From Fictibacillus phosphorivorans (GTDB lineage Bacteria > Bacillota > Bacilli > Bacillales > Fictibacillaceae): a DNA stretch of 64,000 bases. Each line of letters opens with the position of its first letter. Position 1 is the stretch's first letter. The notes under the pieces are model-generated. The model was not told where the DNA came from and ran no database searches. It worked only from the letters and a program-made list of their open reading frames with translations. Of this stretch, positions 25,475 through 34,379 are shown in pieces. The position numbers and the translations under genes are program-made. The DNA lies in NCBI RefSeq assembly GCF_007673525.1, contig NZ_VDZU01000001.1, positions 2,864,055-2,928,054 of the forward strand, in the 5' to 3' direction.

Positions 25475-25963
25475 TTAGAGACTTAACTTTTCTTTCACTT
25501 CTTTAATTTGAAGAATATGTCTTTGTTCATGATAGGCCACAAACGGAATCCATTGTTTTAAACTAATATCACCGAAAATAGGATGTGGAAAGCCTTTTGC
25601 TTCTAAGTCCTTTTCATCAGCAGTATTCTCGATATCTAGTAAAAGTTGATGAGTTGCAGCCAATTTCATTTTAAGCTCTTCAATAGTTGCAAATTCTGAA
25701 GTTGGCACTGCAAATTCTGGAGCATCGACTTTAATATCTCTGTTAATTGTTGCTTCAATCGGCTTCTTGTCTGCGTTTACCACTTTACCATTTTGAAGTT
25801 GATGTTTAATGTTTTTAGCAATACCGCCTTCCATTAAATATAAATGTTCTACAATTTGTTTAATAGACCACTCATTCTCTGAAGGTTTTCGATTTAGATT
25901 CTCGTCATTTAATCCTTCAACTTCTGTAAACAGATCTTGGCGTATCTTATCATTAATCAGCAT
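25475..25963 (-). CDS. DinB-superfamily protein
   Basis: 162 residues from the ATG at 25963 (AAAGGTGATGAAG upstream). Four-helix bundle with the metal-binding histidines in IKQIVEHLYLMEGG and in FVAYHEQRHILQIKE. DinB/YfiT proteins are metal-dependent thiol transferases; bacillithiol-linked functions are known for some Bacillus members. Monocistronic. Confidence 0.88.
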   Translation of the reverse strand: MLINDKIRQDLFTEVEGLNDENLNRKPSENEWSIKQIVEHLYLMEGGIAKNIKHQLQNGKVVNADKKPIEATINRDIKVDAPEFAVPTSEFATIEELKMKLAATHQLLLDIENTADEKDLEAKGFPHPIFGDISLKQWIPFVAYHEQRHILQIKEVKEKLSL

Positions 25964-26147
25964 TTCTTCATCACCTTTAATGTATATGACTTGTCCTCGT
26001 AGTGTAGCATAATCAGCTTTCAAAATTCTCGTTTGAGAACTTTGTCCCATCGTTTATTTCATTGATTCCTAATCATTTCTATAATTGTTTCCGATATAAC
26101 AATTGGTTCTTTTTGAAATAAATTTTATTATTATAGGAGTCATTTCA

Positions 26148-27762
26148 ATGTCTATCAAAATTCAAACGTATCTGTCCGTGAGCATCTCATTGATCATACT
26201 AACCACATCATTATTTCTTAGTATCTTTATCAGTGATAAATCCAGCGAATTATTAGAAAAAGAAATAGGTAATTCCCTAGCTTCTTCAGCTTTTCAACTA
26301 TCCCACAACCTTGATTCTTTCATGTGGTCCAGATACCAGGAACTTCAAGTTTTAAGTGAACAGGAAGTTCTGAAAGACCCGAGAAGAATAAATGAAGCAC
26401 AATTTCTGATCGATCAGCTTCAAAATAAAATCCCTTCCTTCTCTTGGGTTGGAATAACGAATCAAAATGGAGTCATTCAAGCTTCAACGAAGAAACTTCT
26501 TATCAACCAAGATATATCTGCTCGTCCCGTTTTTCAAAAAGCAACTGAACAGCCTTTTATCGGTGATGTACATGATGCCCTTTTGTTATCCAAACTGATT
26601 CCAACTAAGGATGGTTCACCTTTACAATTAGTTGATATCAGTACACCATTAACAGATAAAAACGGCGTTTTCCAAGGTGTGTTAGCCGCCCATCTCAGCT
26701 GGGAGTGGTCTAAAGAAGTGGAAGCCGCGATTCTAAAGCCCATAAAAGAGCAAAAAAAAGATGTGGAAGTATACATAATCAGTAAAGAAAACACAGTACT
26801 CCTAGGTCATAAAAATGATTTAGGAAAAAAAATCAAGATAAGTGATCTCGATAATAAAGGAAAGAATAACGAGTGGAATTTTGTGCGTTGGCCAGATGGA
26901 AAAGAGTATGTAACAGGCTATGCATTTGGCGACGGATATCTGAATTATCCCGGACTAGGCTGGACGGTTGTCATTCGTCAATCAGAACAAGCGGCTTATG
27001 CATCCGTCCAATATCTTCAAAAATTTATTTTAGTCTGCGGTATTGTGATTTCTCTACTTATGGCTGTTATTGGATGGTTTATCACAAAGAGAGTTTCTCG
27101 TCCTCTTTTTGATTTGGCTATCTCTGCTGACAAGTTGAAAGATGGTGAGATTGTAGAGATTCCTTTGTTACGCGGAATCAAAGATATAGAAGTTCTAAGT
27201 TCTTCTTTTAGAAGCTTAATCTCATCATTAAAGCAAACAGAAAAACAGTTAGACAAGATGGAGAACATGGCACATACGGACTTTCTGACAAGTATGCCGA
27301 ATCGGTTAGCTCTTTTAGAGTACATGAATTCAGTTCGCTTTGATTCTTCTAATGGCAGCTATGGGGTGCTCTATATAGATTTGGATGGTTTTAAATCAAT
27401 CAATGATACACACGGACATCATGCGGGAGATCTGCTATTAATAGAGGTAGGTAAGCGGATCATTGATTCATTAATAAAGAAGGAACATTTCGCAGCACGT
27501 TTAGGTAGTTGTACTACCTATTCAGGAGAATTATTTAAATGAAATAACCGAGATCTCACACTTCCTCATAGACACTCTTAACCGACCATTTCTTATTCAG
27601 GAACATTCTATAAAAATTGGGTGCAGCATGGGATCAGCTGAATGGGTAGCTCAGGACGTTTCACCACAAACAATACTTGAATATGCAGATGAGGCACTAT
27701 ACGTTTCAAAGAACACGGGTAAAAATAAGTTGAGTTTCTACCCATTTCGAAAAACATCATAA
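26148..27762 (+). pseudogene. Decayed membrane diguanylate cyclase (dCache-HAMP-GGDEF)
   Basis: Starts at the ATG 26148 (GGAG upstream). N-terminal membrane helix, an extracytoplasmic dCache-like sensor (about residues 35-285), second membrane helix, HAMP, then a GGDEF domain from MAHTDFLTSMPNRLAL. After HFAARLG the GGDEF motif itself is missing; the frame reads SCTTYSGELFK and stops at 27542. The C-terminal part resumes one base later as EITEISHFLIDTLNRPF and runs to 27762. So there is a short deletion over the active site plus a one-base insertion near 27540. Cyclase activity must be lost. Confidence 0.85.
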
Positions 27763-27780
27763 AATTGCTTCAAATAAAGA

Positions 27781-27814
27781 AAGCATCCGAATGAAGACAT
27801 CCGGATGCTTTTTG
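27781..27814. terminator. Bidirectional terminator
   Basis: AAGCATCCG / CGGATGCTT stem with T5, between the decayed cyclase and the aldehyde dehydrogenase. Confidence 0.9.
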
Positions 27815-27821
27815 TACTTAT

Positions 27822-29300
27822 TTACTTTAATTGGCTAATGAAAGGTCCATAATTTCTTGGAGTACGTTGCACAGATAACCATTTTAGAGTAGTGAATTCT
27901 TCTAACACCCACTCACCATTAAATCGACCAAGTCCTGAGTCTTTTTCTCCACCAAATGGCATGTGAGGTTCATCGTTAACAGATTGGTCATTGATGTGAA
28001 TCATACCTGTATGAATGTCATGAGCTATGTCTGTTGCATGTTCAATGTTTTTAGAGTGAACGGCTCCGCTCAGTCCGTACGGATAAGCATTTGCCATCTG
28101 AACAACGTCTTCATCCTTTTCAAACGGAATAAGAATAGCTACTGGTCCAAAAATTTCATTCTTCGCTAAAGGCATTTCATTATTAACATCTGTTATCACT
28201 GTAGGTTCTAAAACATTTCCGTCGGCATCTCCACCAATACGAATCTTCGCACCCTGTGAAACACTCGCTTCAATATCTTTTAAGATTCGATCAACTTGGT
28301 CTCTATTGATTAATGGACCAACGTTCGTATCTTTTTTGGACGGGTCACCAAATTTTAGATTTTTTGCACGTTGAACAAAGGTTTCTGCAAATTCTTCATA
28401 AATATCTTGATGAACAAAGATACGATTGATTGCCATACATATTTGCCCTTGGTGATAGAACTTTCCAAACAAGGCTGAATCTACGGCTTGATCAATGTCT
28501 GCTTCTTTTAACGCGATAAATACGTTATTACCGCCTAATTCAAGAGCAGATTTCTTTAAGTTCTTACCAGCAAGTTCACCGATGTGTCTGCCGACTTCCG
28601 TAGAACCTGTAAACGAGATCAGACGCGGGGTTGGATGTGTGACGATCTCATCTCCAATTTCTGAGCCACGTCCTACGATAACATTAATCAGACCTTTTGG
28701 AAGTCCAGCCGCTTCAAAAATACTCGCAAAGATTAATCCACCAGTTACCGGTGTGTCAGTAGCTGGTTTAATAACAACAGCATTTCCAGTCGCGATGGCA
28801 GGTGCGATGGATCGAATAGCCAGATGGAACGGGAAATTCCAAGGACTAATAATTCCAATTACACCTAACGGATTACGGTACACTCTATTTTCCTTGCCAG
28901 CTGTTTGAGAAGGAAGAATTTTTCCTTCCATTCGATAAGGGTATGTTGTAGATTCTTTTAAGATATTGATAGAAGCTCGAAATTCTGAGTTAGCTTTCAT
29001 ATATGTGCTTCCTGATTCTTTGATAATCCAATCAATAATAAGCTCTTCATTCTCTTGCATTACGTCAGCTACTTTTTCTAAAACAGCTCGCTTGTTTTGT
29101 GGGAGTTCATTTGCCCATTCAGCTTGAGCAATTCTTGCCGCTTCATAAGCTTCGTCCAAGTCTTCTTTCGTCGCAGCTTGAATCGTAACAAGCTCTTCAT
29201 CTGTGAATGGATTTGTGTTTTTCATGAAGCTATCACTGCTTCCCTTTCTCCATTCGCCGTTAATAAATATATTTGAAAAATCGGTGTTCATTTTATTCAT
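27822..29300 (-). CDS. Aldehyde dehydrogenase (aromatic/vanillin type, YfmT-like)
   Basis: 492 residues; ATG at 29300, GGAG upstream; a GTG at 29312 is possible. Typical ALDH landmarks: GVIGIISPWNFPFHLAIRS, FTGSTEVGRHIG cofactor site, the general base in ALELGGNN, nucleophile Cys in HQGQICMAINR, and EIFGPVAILI and PFGGEKDSGLGRF near the end. Closest in style to YfmT-type benzaldehyde/vanillin dehydrogenases; the exact substrate is inferred. Monocistronic. Confidence 0.9.
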   Translation of the reverse strand: MNKMNTDFSNIFINGEWRKGSSDSFMKNTNPFTDEELVTIQAATKEDLDEAYEAARIAQAEWANELPQNKRAVLEKVADVMQENEELIIDWIIKESGSTYMKANSEFRASINILKESTTYPYRMEGKILPSQTAGKENRVYRNPLGVIGIISPWNFPFHLAIRSIAPAIATGNAVVIKPATDTPVTGGLIFASIFEAAGLPKGLINVIVGRGSEIGDEIVTHPTPRLISFTGSTEVGRHIGELAGKNLKKSALELGGNNVFIALKEADIDQAVDSALFGKFYHQGQICMAINRIFVHQDIYEEFAETFVQRAKNLKFGDPSKKDTNVGPLINRDQVDRILKDIEASVSQGAKIRIGGDADGNVLEPTVITDVNNEMPLAKNEIFGPVAILIPFEKDEDVVQMANAYPYGLSGAVHSKNIEHATDIAHDIHTGMIHINDQSVNDEPHMPFGGEKDSGLGRFNGEWVLEEFTTLKWLSVQRTPRNYGPFISQLK

Positions 29301-29467
29301 CTTCAATTCCACTCCTTTTACTTACAAAAGATTAGTTAAGACCTTACTCCTATTTTCAAACGATGTAAATCAATCTGCTTATTACTTTACCCAACTACTC
29401 ATAGATACTACACATGATTTGTGATTCTTAAGTGTTTTACGGTACGTGTTTTTTATATTTACACGTT

Positions 29468-29577
29468 CACCGATAAATGGAGTGTAATCACCTACGAATT
29501 AATTGTGAGCACCGGTAAACACTTCACTTTCACCGATAAAGTGGAACTTTTCACCTGAGATCAAGACACCTCCACCT
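29468..29577. repeat. Six-copy 21-bp-period degenerate array (CACC word)
   Basis: CACC begins at 29468, 29489, 29510, 29531, 29552 and 29573, i.e. five consecutive intervals of exactly 21 bp. The best copies read TTCACCGATAAA; others are degraded (TCACCTACGAA, GCACCGGTAAA, TCACCTGAGAT, CCACCTGAA). It fills the middle of the 395-bp gap 29313-29707; the rest of that gap shows only a terminator. Function unknown. Confidence 0.85.
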
Positions 29578-29644
29578 GAACATATACTGATCAATGGCGC
29601 TGTTGTATTCAGCGACTACATTCTGAACCTAATTCTTAAAGAAA

Positions 29645-29697
29645 AAGAAAAACCGACACTAGATTGGGTATTATTCGTACCCAAAGTGTCGGTTTCA
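29645..29697 (-). terminator. Long intrinsic terminator
   Basis: ACCGACACT / AGTGTCGGT outer stem and TGGGTA / TACCCA inner stem; T5 follows on the minus strand after the MFS gene. Confidence 0.9.
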
Positions 29698-29707
29698 TAA
29701 AAATATT

Positions 29708-31228
29708 TTAAGCTGTAACTGATTTAGTTGATGTTTTGTTTTCTTTTTCAATCTTATTTACTGCTTCAGCACTTGTATCGACGCGTTTGACGAAAAAGGC
29801 TAGCACTAAAGCAACGATATTAATTCCGAATGCAACTAAGAATGAGTATTGAATTCCTGACAGAAGAGCCTGCTGTGTTAAAGCAGCGGTTGAGGCTTCG
29901 GTAATCGTCGCTGGATCTACTCCGCTCATTAAGCTTTCTGCTTCTGTTTTTGTAACAGTGTTCATAATCGTAACTAGTATCGCTGTACCGATCGAACCGG
30001 ATACTTGCTGTGCTGTATTATTAACGGCTGTACCGTGCGGATTTAGGCTCGTTGGAAGCTGATTAAGACCATTCGTCATAATCGGCATCATGACCATCGA
30101 CAATCCAAACATACGCATAGAATAGATCATGATGATATAAGAATAAGACGAATCAGCTTGCAGATGAGCGAGCATATAAGTCGAGACTGCTGTGATAGAA
30201 AGTCCGACTACCGCTAAAGCACGCGGTCCAAATTTATCAAAAAGTTTACCAGTAATAGGTGACATGATTCCCATAATGATTGCTCCCGGCAGCATCATCA
30301 GTCCAGAATCAAGTGGTGAAATTCCTCGAACGCTTTGCACGTAAGCTGGTGTAAGAATCATGCCAGAGAACATGGCAACCGCATTAACGATCGCAATAAC
30401 GGATGCAAGTGCAAACATTGGATACTTATACACTCGAATGTTCAACAATGGTTCATCTAACTTTAATTGTCGCATGATGAAGATAACCAATGCAATTCCA
30501 CCGATAATCAATGTTGATAGAACAACGGTATCTGTCCATCCGTCTGAACTTGCTGTACTACAGCCGTATAGGATTCCTCCAAAACCGATGCTAGACAACA
30601 CAAGAGAAAGGTAATCCAACGATACATTTTTGTTCTGCTTCATCACGTTCTCAAGCTTCCATACAGCAAATAGTAAGCTTAGGATAGCTAGAGGCAGAAT
30701 CATTTCAAAAAGAAGACGCCAGTCATAGTATTCTACGATATACCCTGACAATGTTGGTCCGATCGCAGGAGCTGTAATCATGACCAACCCGAAAATCCCC
30801 ATCGCAATGCCTCGTTTTTCACGTGGAAAACTAACGAGCATGACGTTCATTAAGATTGGTCCCATTACAGATGAACCGACAGCTTGCACCATACGTCCTG
30901 TTAATAACACACCAAAGTTAGGTGCAAAGGCTGATAGCGCTGTACCGATTGTAAAGATGACCATTGCTGTAATAAATAACATTCGATTAGAAAATCGAGT
31001 GATTAAAAACGCTGAAGCTGGTATTAAAACACCGCTCACAAGCATGAAGCCGGTGACCAGCCATTGAACGGTCGAATAGTCTTTTACATTTAAATCCACC
31101 ATGATGGTAGGCAATGCTACGTTCAGCAATGAGTTGTTTAAAAAAGCTACGAACGCTCCAACGAACAAGATCGCAAGCATCAAATAGGGCGGTTTTTTAT
31201 GTTGTAAAGTGGAATCTGTATTCCCCAT
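29708..31228 (-). CDS. DHA2-family multidrug MFS transporter (EmrB/QacA type)
   Basis: 506 residues, about 14 hydrophobic segments. Motif LNNSLLNVALPTIMVDL at the start of TM1, FSNRMLFI in loop 2-3, and GxxxGPTLSG in TM5 (motif C of drug/proton antiporters). Proton-driven export of toxic compounds. The divergent TetR gene and the palindrome between them indicate local repression. Confidence 0.9.
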   Translation of the reverse strand: MGNTDSTLQHKKPPYLMLAILFVGAFVAFLNNSLLNVALPTIMVDLNVKDYSTVQWLVTGFMLVSGVLIPASAFLITRFSNRMLFITAMVIFTIGTALSAFAPNFGVLLTGRMVQAVGSSVMGPILMNVMLVSFPREKRGIAMGIFGLVMITAPAIGPTLSGYIVEYYDWRLLFEMILPLAILSLLFAVWKLENVMKQNKNVSLDYLSLVLSSIGFGGILYGCSTASSDGWTDTVVLSTLIIGGIALVIFIMRQLKLDEPLLNIRVYKYPMFALASVIAIVNAVAMFSGMILTPAYVQSVRGISPLDSGLMMLPGAIIMGIMSPITGKLFDKFGPRALAVVGLSITAVSTYMLAHLQADSSYSYIIMIYSMRMFGLSMVMMPIMTNGLNQLPTSLNPHGTAVNNTAQQVSGSIGTAILVTIMNTVTKTEAESLMSGVDPATITEASTAALTQQALLSGIQYSFLVAFGINIVALVLAFFVKRVDTSAEAVNKIEKENKTSTKSVTA

Positions 31229-31271
31229 GTCATTTCTCCTCTTTATAAAATAATTACTTAACTTTATTAAG

Positions 31272-31290
31272 TTTATACCCTGAGTATAAA
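31272..31290. promoter_or_regulatory. Candidate TetR operator
   Basis: TTTATAC-CCTGA-GTATAAA, perfect 7-bp arms, in the gap between the MFS gene and the divergent TetR gene and close to the expected MFS promoter. Confidence 0.6.
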
Positions 31291-31384
31291 AATATCAATA
31301 CTTTTGTACCTTAAGTCTAAAAACGTTGTGTTTCCAACTGAAGAAATTTATACTAGTCGTAAGGGTTGGACTTAGGAGGAACGC

Positions 31385-32260
31385 ATGAATAACAGAAAAA
31401 GAAAAGTCGCTGACACCGCATTAAAGCTTTTTATAGAAAAAGGCATCCAGCAGACATCTATACAGGAAATCATAGATAAAGCAAATATTTCAAAAGGTAC
31501 GTTCTATAACTATTTCTCATCAAAGAGTGACTGTATCGCAGACATATTAGAATTTCTACGGTATGATGCCAGTCAGCAGCGAATTGCCGTTCAGATCGGT
31601 AGGGACACAGGTGATCGGGACGTTTTCATCGAACAAATTGTGATCATTATGCGTTTGAATCAGGAAAGAAACCTTCAGCCACTTTTTGAAGCGATTCTTT
31701 CATCCAATGAAGCCGACTTAAAAAAACTCGTTATGCAGCATCGGTTATATGAGATGGAATGGCTTTCTAATCGTTTTATCGAGATCTTAGGGGATGAAGT
31801 GCGGGAGCATGTGTTTGAAGCCACTATCCTATTCTTTGGAATGATGCATCATATGTTATTTACGATGCGAATAACGAATACAACTTACTCATTAGAGCAT
31901 GTCGTTGATACACTTCTCTCTTATATTGAGTTGATCGTACCGAAGATGATGATGAACGAATCTGTTCTCATTCCTCTTTCAGCTATTGATTTACTTCGTA
32001 CAAATGCAAATAAAAAACAAGTTAAAATAGAGGACATTCTTTCACTTGCTGATCAGCTGCAGCAGGATTATACGTTTAACGAAGAACAGCAAGACCTTTT
32101 TGATGCGATCATGAGTGAACTTCAACGTGAGCGTATTCGTAAAATAGTTCTTCAACCATTATTGAAGCCATTTCAAAAAAGTTTTGAAGAATCACCAATT
32201 TCTTCTCAAGCGCAAACTTTTACTAACTTGGTATGGTACTTTTTAAGAAACATGAATTGA
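31385..32260 (+). CDS. TetR family transcriptional regulator
   Basis: 291 residues, longer than typical TetR proteins (about 190-220). N-terminal HTH KVADTALKLFIEKGIQQTSI with GTFYNYFSSKSD; a long C-terminal ligand/dimerisation region. GGAGGAACG precedes the ATG. The length is like YerO-type regulators of Bacillus drug exporters. Likely represses the divergent DHA2 exporter. Confidence 0.9.
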   Translation: MNNRKRKVADTALKLFIEKGIQQTSIQEIIDKANISKGTFYNYFSSKSDCIADILEFLRYDASQQRIAVQIGRDTGDRDVFIEQIVIIMRLNQERNLQPLFEAILSSNEADLKKLVMQHRLYEMEWLSNRFIEILGDEVREHVFEATILFFGMMHHMLFTMRITNTTYSLEHVVDTLLSYIELIVPKMMMNESVLIPLSAIDLLRTNANKKQVKIEDILSLADQLQQDYTFNEEQQDLFDAIMSELQRERIRKIVLQPLLKPFQKSFEESPISSQAQTFTNLVWYFLRNMN

Positions 32261-32262
32261 AG

Positions 32263-32301
32263 AAAAGGCTGTCCGATGTCTAGAATCGGGTCAGCCTTTT
32301 T
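32263..32301 (+). terminator. Terminator of the tetR gene
   Basis: AAAAGGCTG, CCGAT and matching ATCGG, CAGCCTTTTT arms: a strong interrupted stem followed by T5. Confidence 0.85.
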
Positions 32302-32305
32302 ATGT

Positions 32306-32334
32306 TTGCACAAATGACGTACTCTTCTTATAAT
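32306..32334 (+). promoter_or_regulatory. Sigma-A promoter of the FusB-family gene
   Basis: TTGCAC and TATAAT with a 17-bp spacer. The transcript would start near 32341, almost at the ribosome site of the leader ORF, leaving a leader of about 190 bases before the gene. Confidence 0.75.
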
Positions 32335-32358
32335 ATTGGTGAATGGAGGTCGGTAAAA

Positions 32359-32412
32359 ATGGCAAATCATTTTGCCGGAATCATAAGCAGCTCATGCAAA
32401 GCCTACAATTAG
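32359..32412 (+). CDS. Putative 17-codon leader peptide
   Basis: ATG at 32359 with GGAGGT 8 bases upstream; encodes MANHFAGIISSSCKAYN and stops with TAG at 32410-32412. Codons 13-15 (TGC AAA GCC) form the left arm of the stem described at 32395-32505. A leader-peptide role is inference from this layout. Confidence 0.5.
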   Translation: MANHFAGIISSSCKAYN

Positions 32413-32505
32413 GGGCGATTCTTTGTATGGGCAGACATCGGTAACGTCAGTCGCCCGAGCGTATGACTTCGTTTCTAATGATGGCTTTGCACCTTGTTTT
32501 CTTTT
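32395..32505 (+). promoter_or_regulatory. Attenuator-like structured leader
   Basis: TGCAAAGCC (32395-32403) pairs perfectly with GGCTTTGCA (32483-32491), which is followed by a T-rich tract like a terminator tail. Inside, GGGCGA (32413-32418) pairs with TCGCCC (32451-32456). A ribosome stalled on the leader ORF would cover the left arm and prevent the hairpin. Confidence 0.5.
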
Positions 32506-32532
32506 TTCACAAAAAATAAGGAGCTGAACAAA

Positions 32533-33183
32533 ATGAGTAAACCATTCATTAGAAATCATCAGTACAACCTCATAAAAAAACAGGTTTTACAACTACAGCG
32601 TGCATGTAATAACGGTGCTGATCCAAAAGTAATTGAAGCTGTTCAACACAGCGCTCAATCAAAAATTCTTGAATCCTTTTCTGAGCTGGATGAATCACAA
32701 AAAGATTTAATAGCGGGGTTAGAACCTTTACGCAAATCAGAAGAGTTTCAGAAATACTTGCAATCCTTAGAACCATTTCTTGAGGAATTTTCAACCACTA
32801 CTAATAAGCAGATCATTAAATTGTTTCCGAAAGTGAAGAAGCTGAAAGTACCTGATTTAAATACGATTGATTTTCAAAAGATCAGTTATCTTGGCTGGGT
32901 TGATATTGGTACGAATAAAATGTTTATCGTGTATCACTTAGACGGTAAGCTAGTTGGTGTGCAAGGTAGATATACACCTTCAAACAAAGGTATCTGTTTT
33001 TTGTGTAACGGAATTACAGATGTTGCATTATTCTCAGCGATAACAAAATCTAAACCAGCAAACGCTTCTTCCGACTATTATAAAGCGATCGGAAATTACA
33101 TTTGTACGGACAGTCATGAGTGCAATAAAAGAATTTCAAATGTTGACTCTTTAGAAAAGTTTCTTCAAGACGTTCTATACTAA
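32533..33183 (+). CDS. FusB-family elongation factor G-binding protein
   Basis: 216 residues from the ATG at 32533 (AAGGAG upstream). N-terminal four-helix region, then the characteristic C-terminal domain: ISYLGWVDIGTNKMFIVY, GVQGRYTPSNKGICFLCNG and YICTDSHECNKRIS, with four Cys that bind zinc in a treble-clef. FusB/FusC proteins bind EF-G and release ribosomes stalled by fusidic acid; chromosomal Bacillus relatives are probably ribosome rescue or maintenance factors. Its own promoter precedes an unusual leader. Confidence 0.92.
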   Translation: MSKPFIRNHQYNLIKKQVLQLQRACNNGADPKVIEAVQHSAQSKILESFSELDESQKDLIAGLEPLRKSEEFQKYLQSLEPFLEEFSTTTNKQIIKLFPKVKKLKVPDLNTIDFQKISYLGWVDIGTNKMFIVYHLDGKLVGVQGRYTPSNKGICFLCNGITDVALFSAITKSKPANASSDYYKAIGNYICTDSHECNKRISNVDSLEKFLQDVLY

Positions 33184-33185
33184 AG

Positions 33186-33228
33186 AAAAGCCAAGCTTCT
33201 GCGTCTAGCAGCTAGCTTGGCTTTTTTG
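33186..33228 (+). terminator. Terminator
   Basis: AAAAGCCAAGCT / AGCTTGGCTTTT stem with T6, after the FusB-family gene. Confidence 0.88.
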
Positions 33229-33234
33229 TTACCT

Positions 33235-33258
33235 TTTTAAAGTTTTAAAGTTTTAAAG
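33235..33258. repeat. Three tandem TTTTAAAG units
   Basis: Three exact 8-bp copies. They cover the last codons of the restored LLM-family reading frame. Confidence 0.75.
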
Positions 33259-34193
33259 CTGGAAAATGCGGTATCACTTCTTCACCTAGTTCTTGTATAA
33301 CTTCTTTAGCTATCGAAGAGTGCAAAGAACAAGTGGTTTACTCCAGATTCTTTATACACTTGCAACAGCTCGATCAATGGATTGCGGCCGATTCTAAATC
33401 CTAAACGAATCGGTTGTGGAGCTTCGTTAGGATCTTCTGCTAGATCAAGGTGCATGGGCTGAGTGAATGGTTTGAACGTATTAGGTTGATAGCGCTCAAC
33501 TAACTCTCTCCACCTTTTTATTGTTACTTCTTGATACTTAGGGCTGCGAGGATAGTACATCCACCCATCTCCATGCTCTGCAAACCACTCCATTTCCTGT
33601 TGTGCATAGCCTGTAATAAATGTCGGAATTCGTTTTGTTGGCTTAGGTACAAGATTAGCTCCCTGCAAGGCTCCCCGGGATGAATGGATTTCTGGGTATT
33701 CGTTATAAAGGACCTGGTTAAGATATTGAAAAGCCTCCACAAACGCTTGCCCTCGTGTTTCGTGCGAGACACCTAAAGCAGAGAAATCTGCACGTCTATC
33801 ACCTGATGATACGCCAAGCAACACACGTTCTGGGAACAATTGATCCAGAGTTGCGATTTCTTTAGCAACACGCAACGGATGCCTTAATGGTAGTACAGCA
33901 GCTGCTGTTCCTAGTGCAATTTCCTTCGTCTGACTTGCTAAATATGTCATATAGATCATCATATCGTAAATCTGACCTACCGCTGGATCTCCAAAATTCG
34001 GATCTTCCAACAGAACATCACGAAACCATAAACTTGTGAAACCTAATTTTTCAGCTAACTGCGACAATTCAACTTGCTGTTCCATCGTCGGAGTAGCAAA
34101 TCTATAATTTTCAAGAGGGATGTGTAGTCCAAGTGTTAATTCACCCTCACTATACATTCGATTGTAAGAACGATGATATTTGAATGGATTCAT
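33245..34193 (-). pseudogene. Luciferase-like (LLM) oxidoreductase, C-terminus frameshifted
   Basis: Start at the ATG 34193 (GGAGGG upstream). The main frame (295 residues, to 33306) has LTLGLHIPLENY, the flavin-binding GTAAAVLPLRHPLRVAKE and VLLGVSSGDRRADFSALG motifs of the F420/FMN monooxygenase superfamily (BA3436-like subgroup). It stops after HLFFALFDS, but an adjacent frame continues with KEVIQELGEEVIPHFPAL to a stop at 33245, the usual end of this family. A small indel near 33310 therefore truncates the protein by about 20 residues. Activity may be retained. Confidence 0.75.
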
Positions 34194-34319
34194 TGTTGGT
34201 CGTGCCCTCCTATGAGAAAAGATTCCTTTATGATTTAAAATCATACGCTCTTTACCAAAAAATAAAAGTACGCACTTTGAAGTACGATAGGCACTTTCAA
34301 GTAACAATTACGTAATATC

Positions 34320-34370
34320 AAAAAAAGCCGACAGCAAAAAGGTCTGTAAAACCTTTTCCTGTCAGCTTAC
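34320..34370 (-). terminator. Terminator of the RimL-like gene
   Basis: AGCTGACAG / CTGTCGGCT arms with T7 on the minus strand, and an inner AGGTTTTACAGACCT stem. Confidence 0.8.
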
Positions 34371-34379
34371 CTAAACATC

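Noticed and set aside
32393..32532. A 46-codon ORF (AAHAKPTIRGDSLYG...) in the fusB leader
   Set aside because: It has no start codon with a ribosome site; the region is better explained as a structured leader with a short ORF in another frame.
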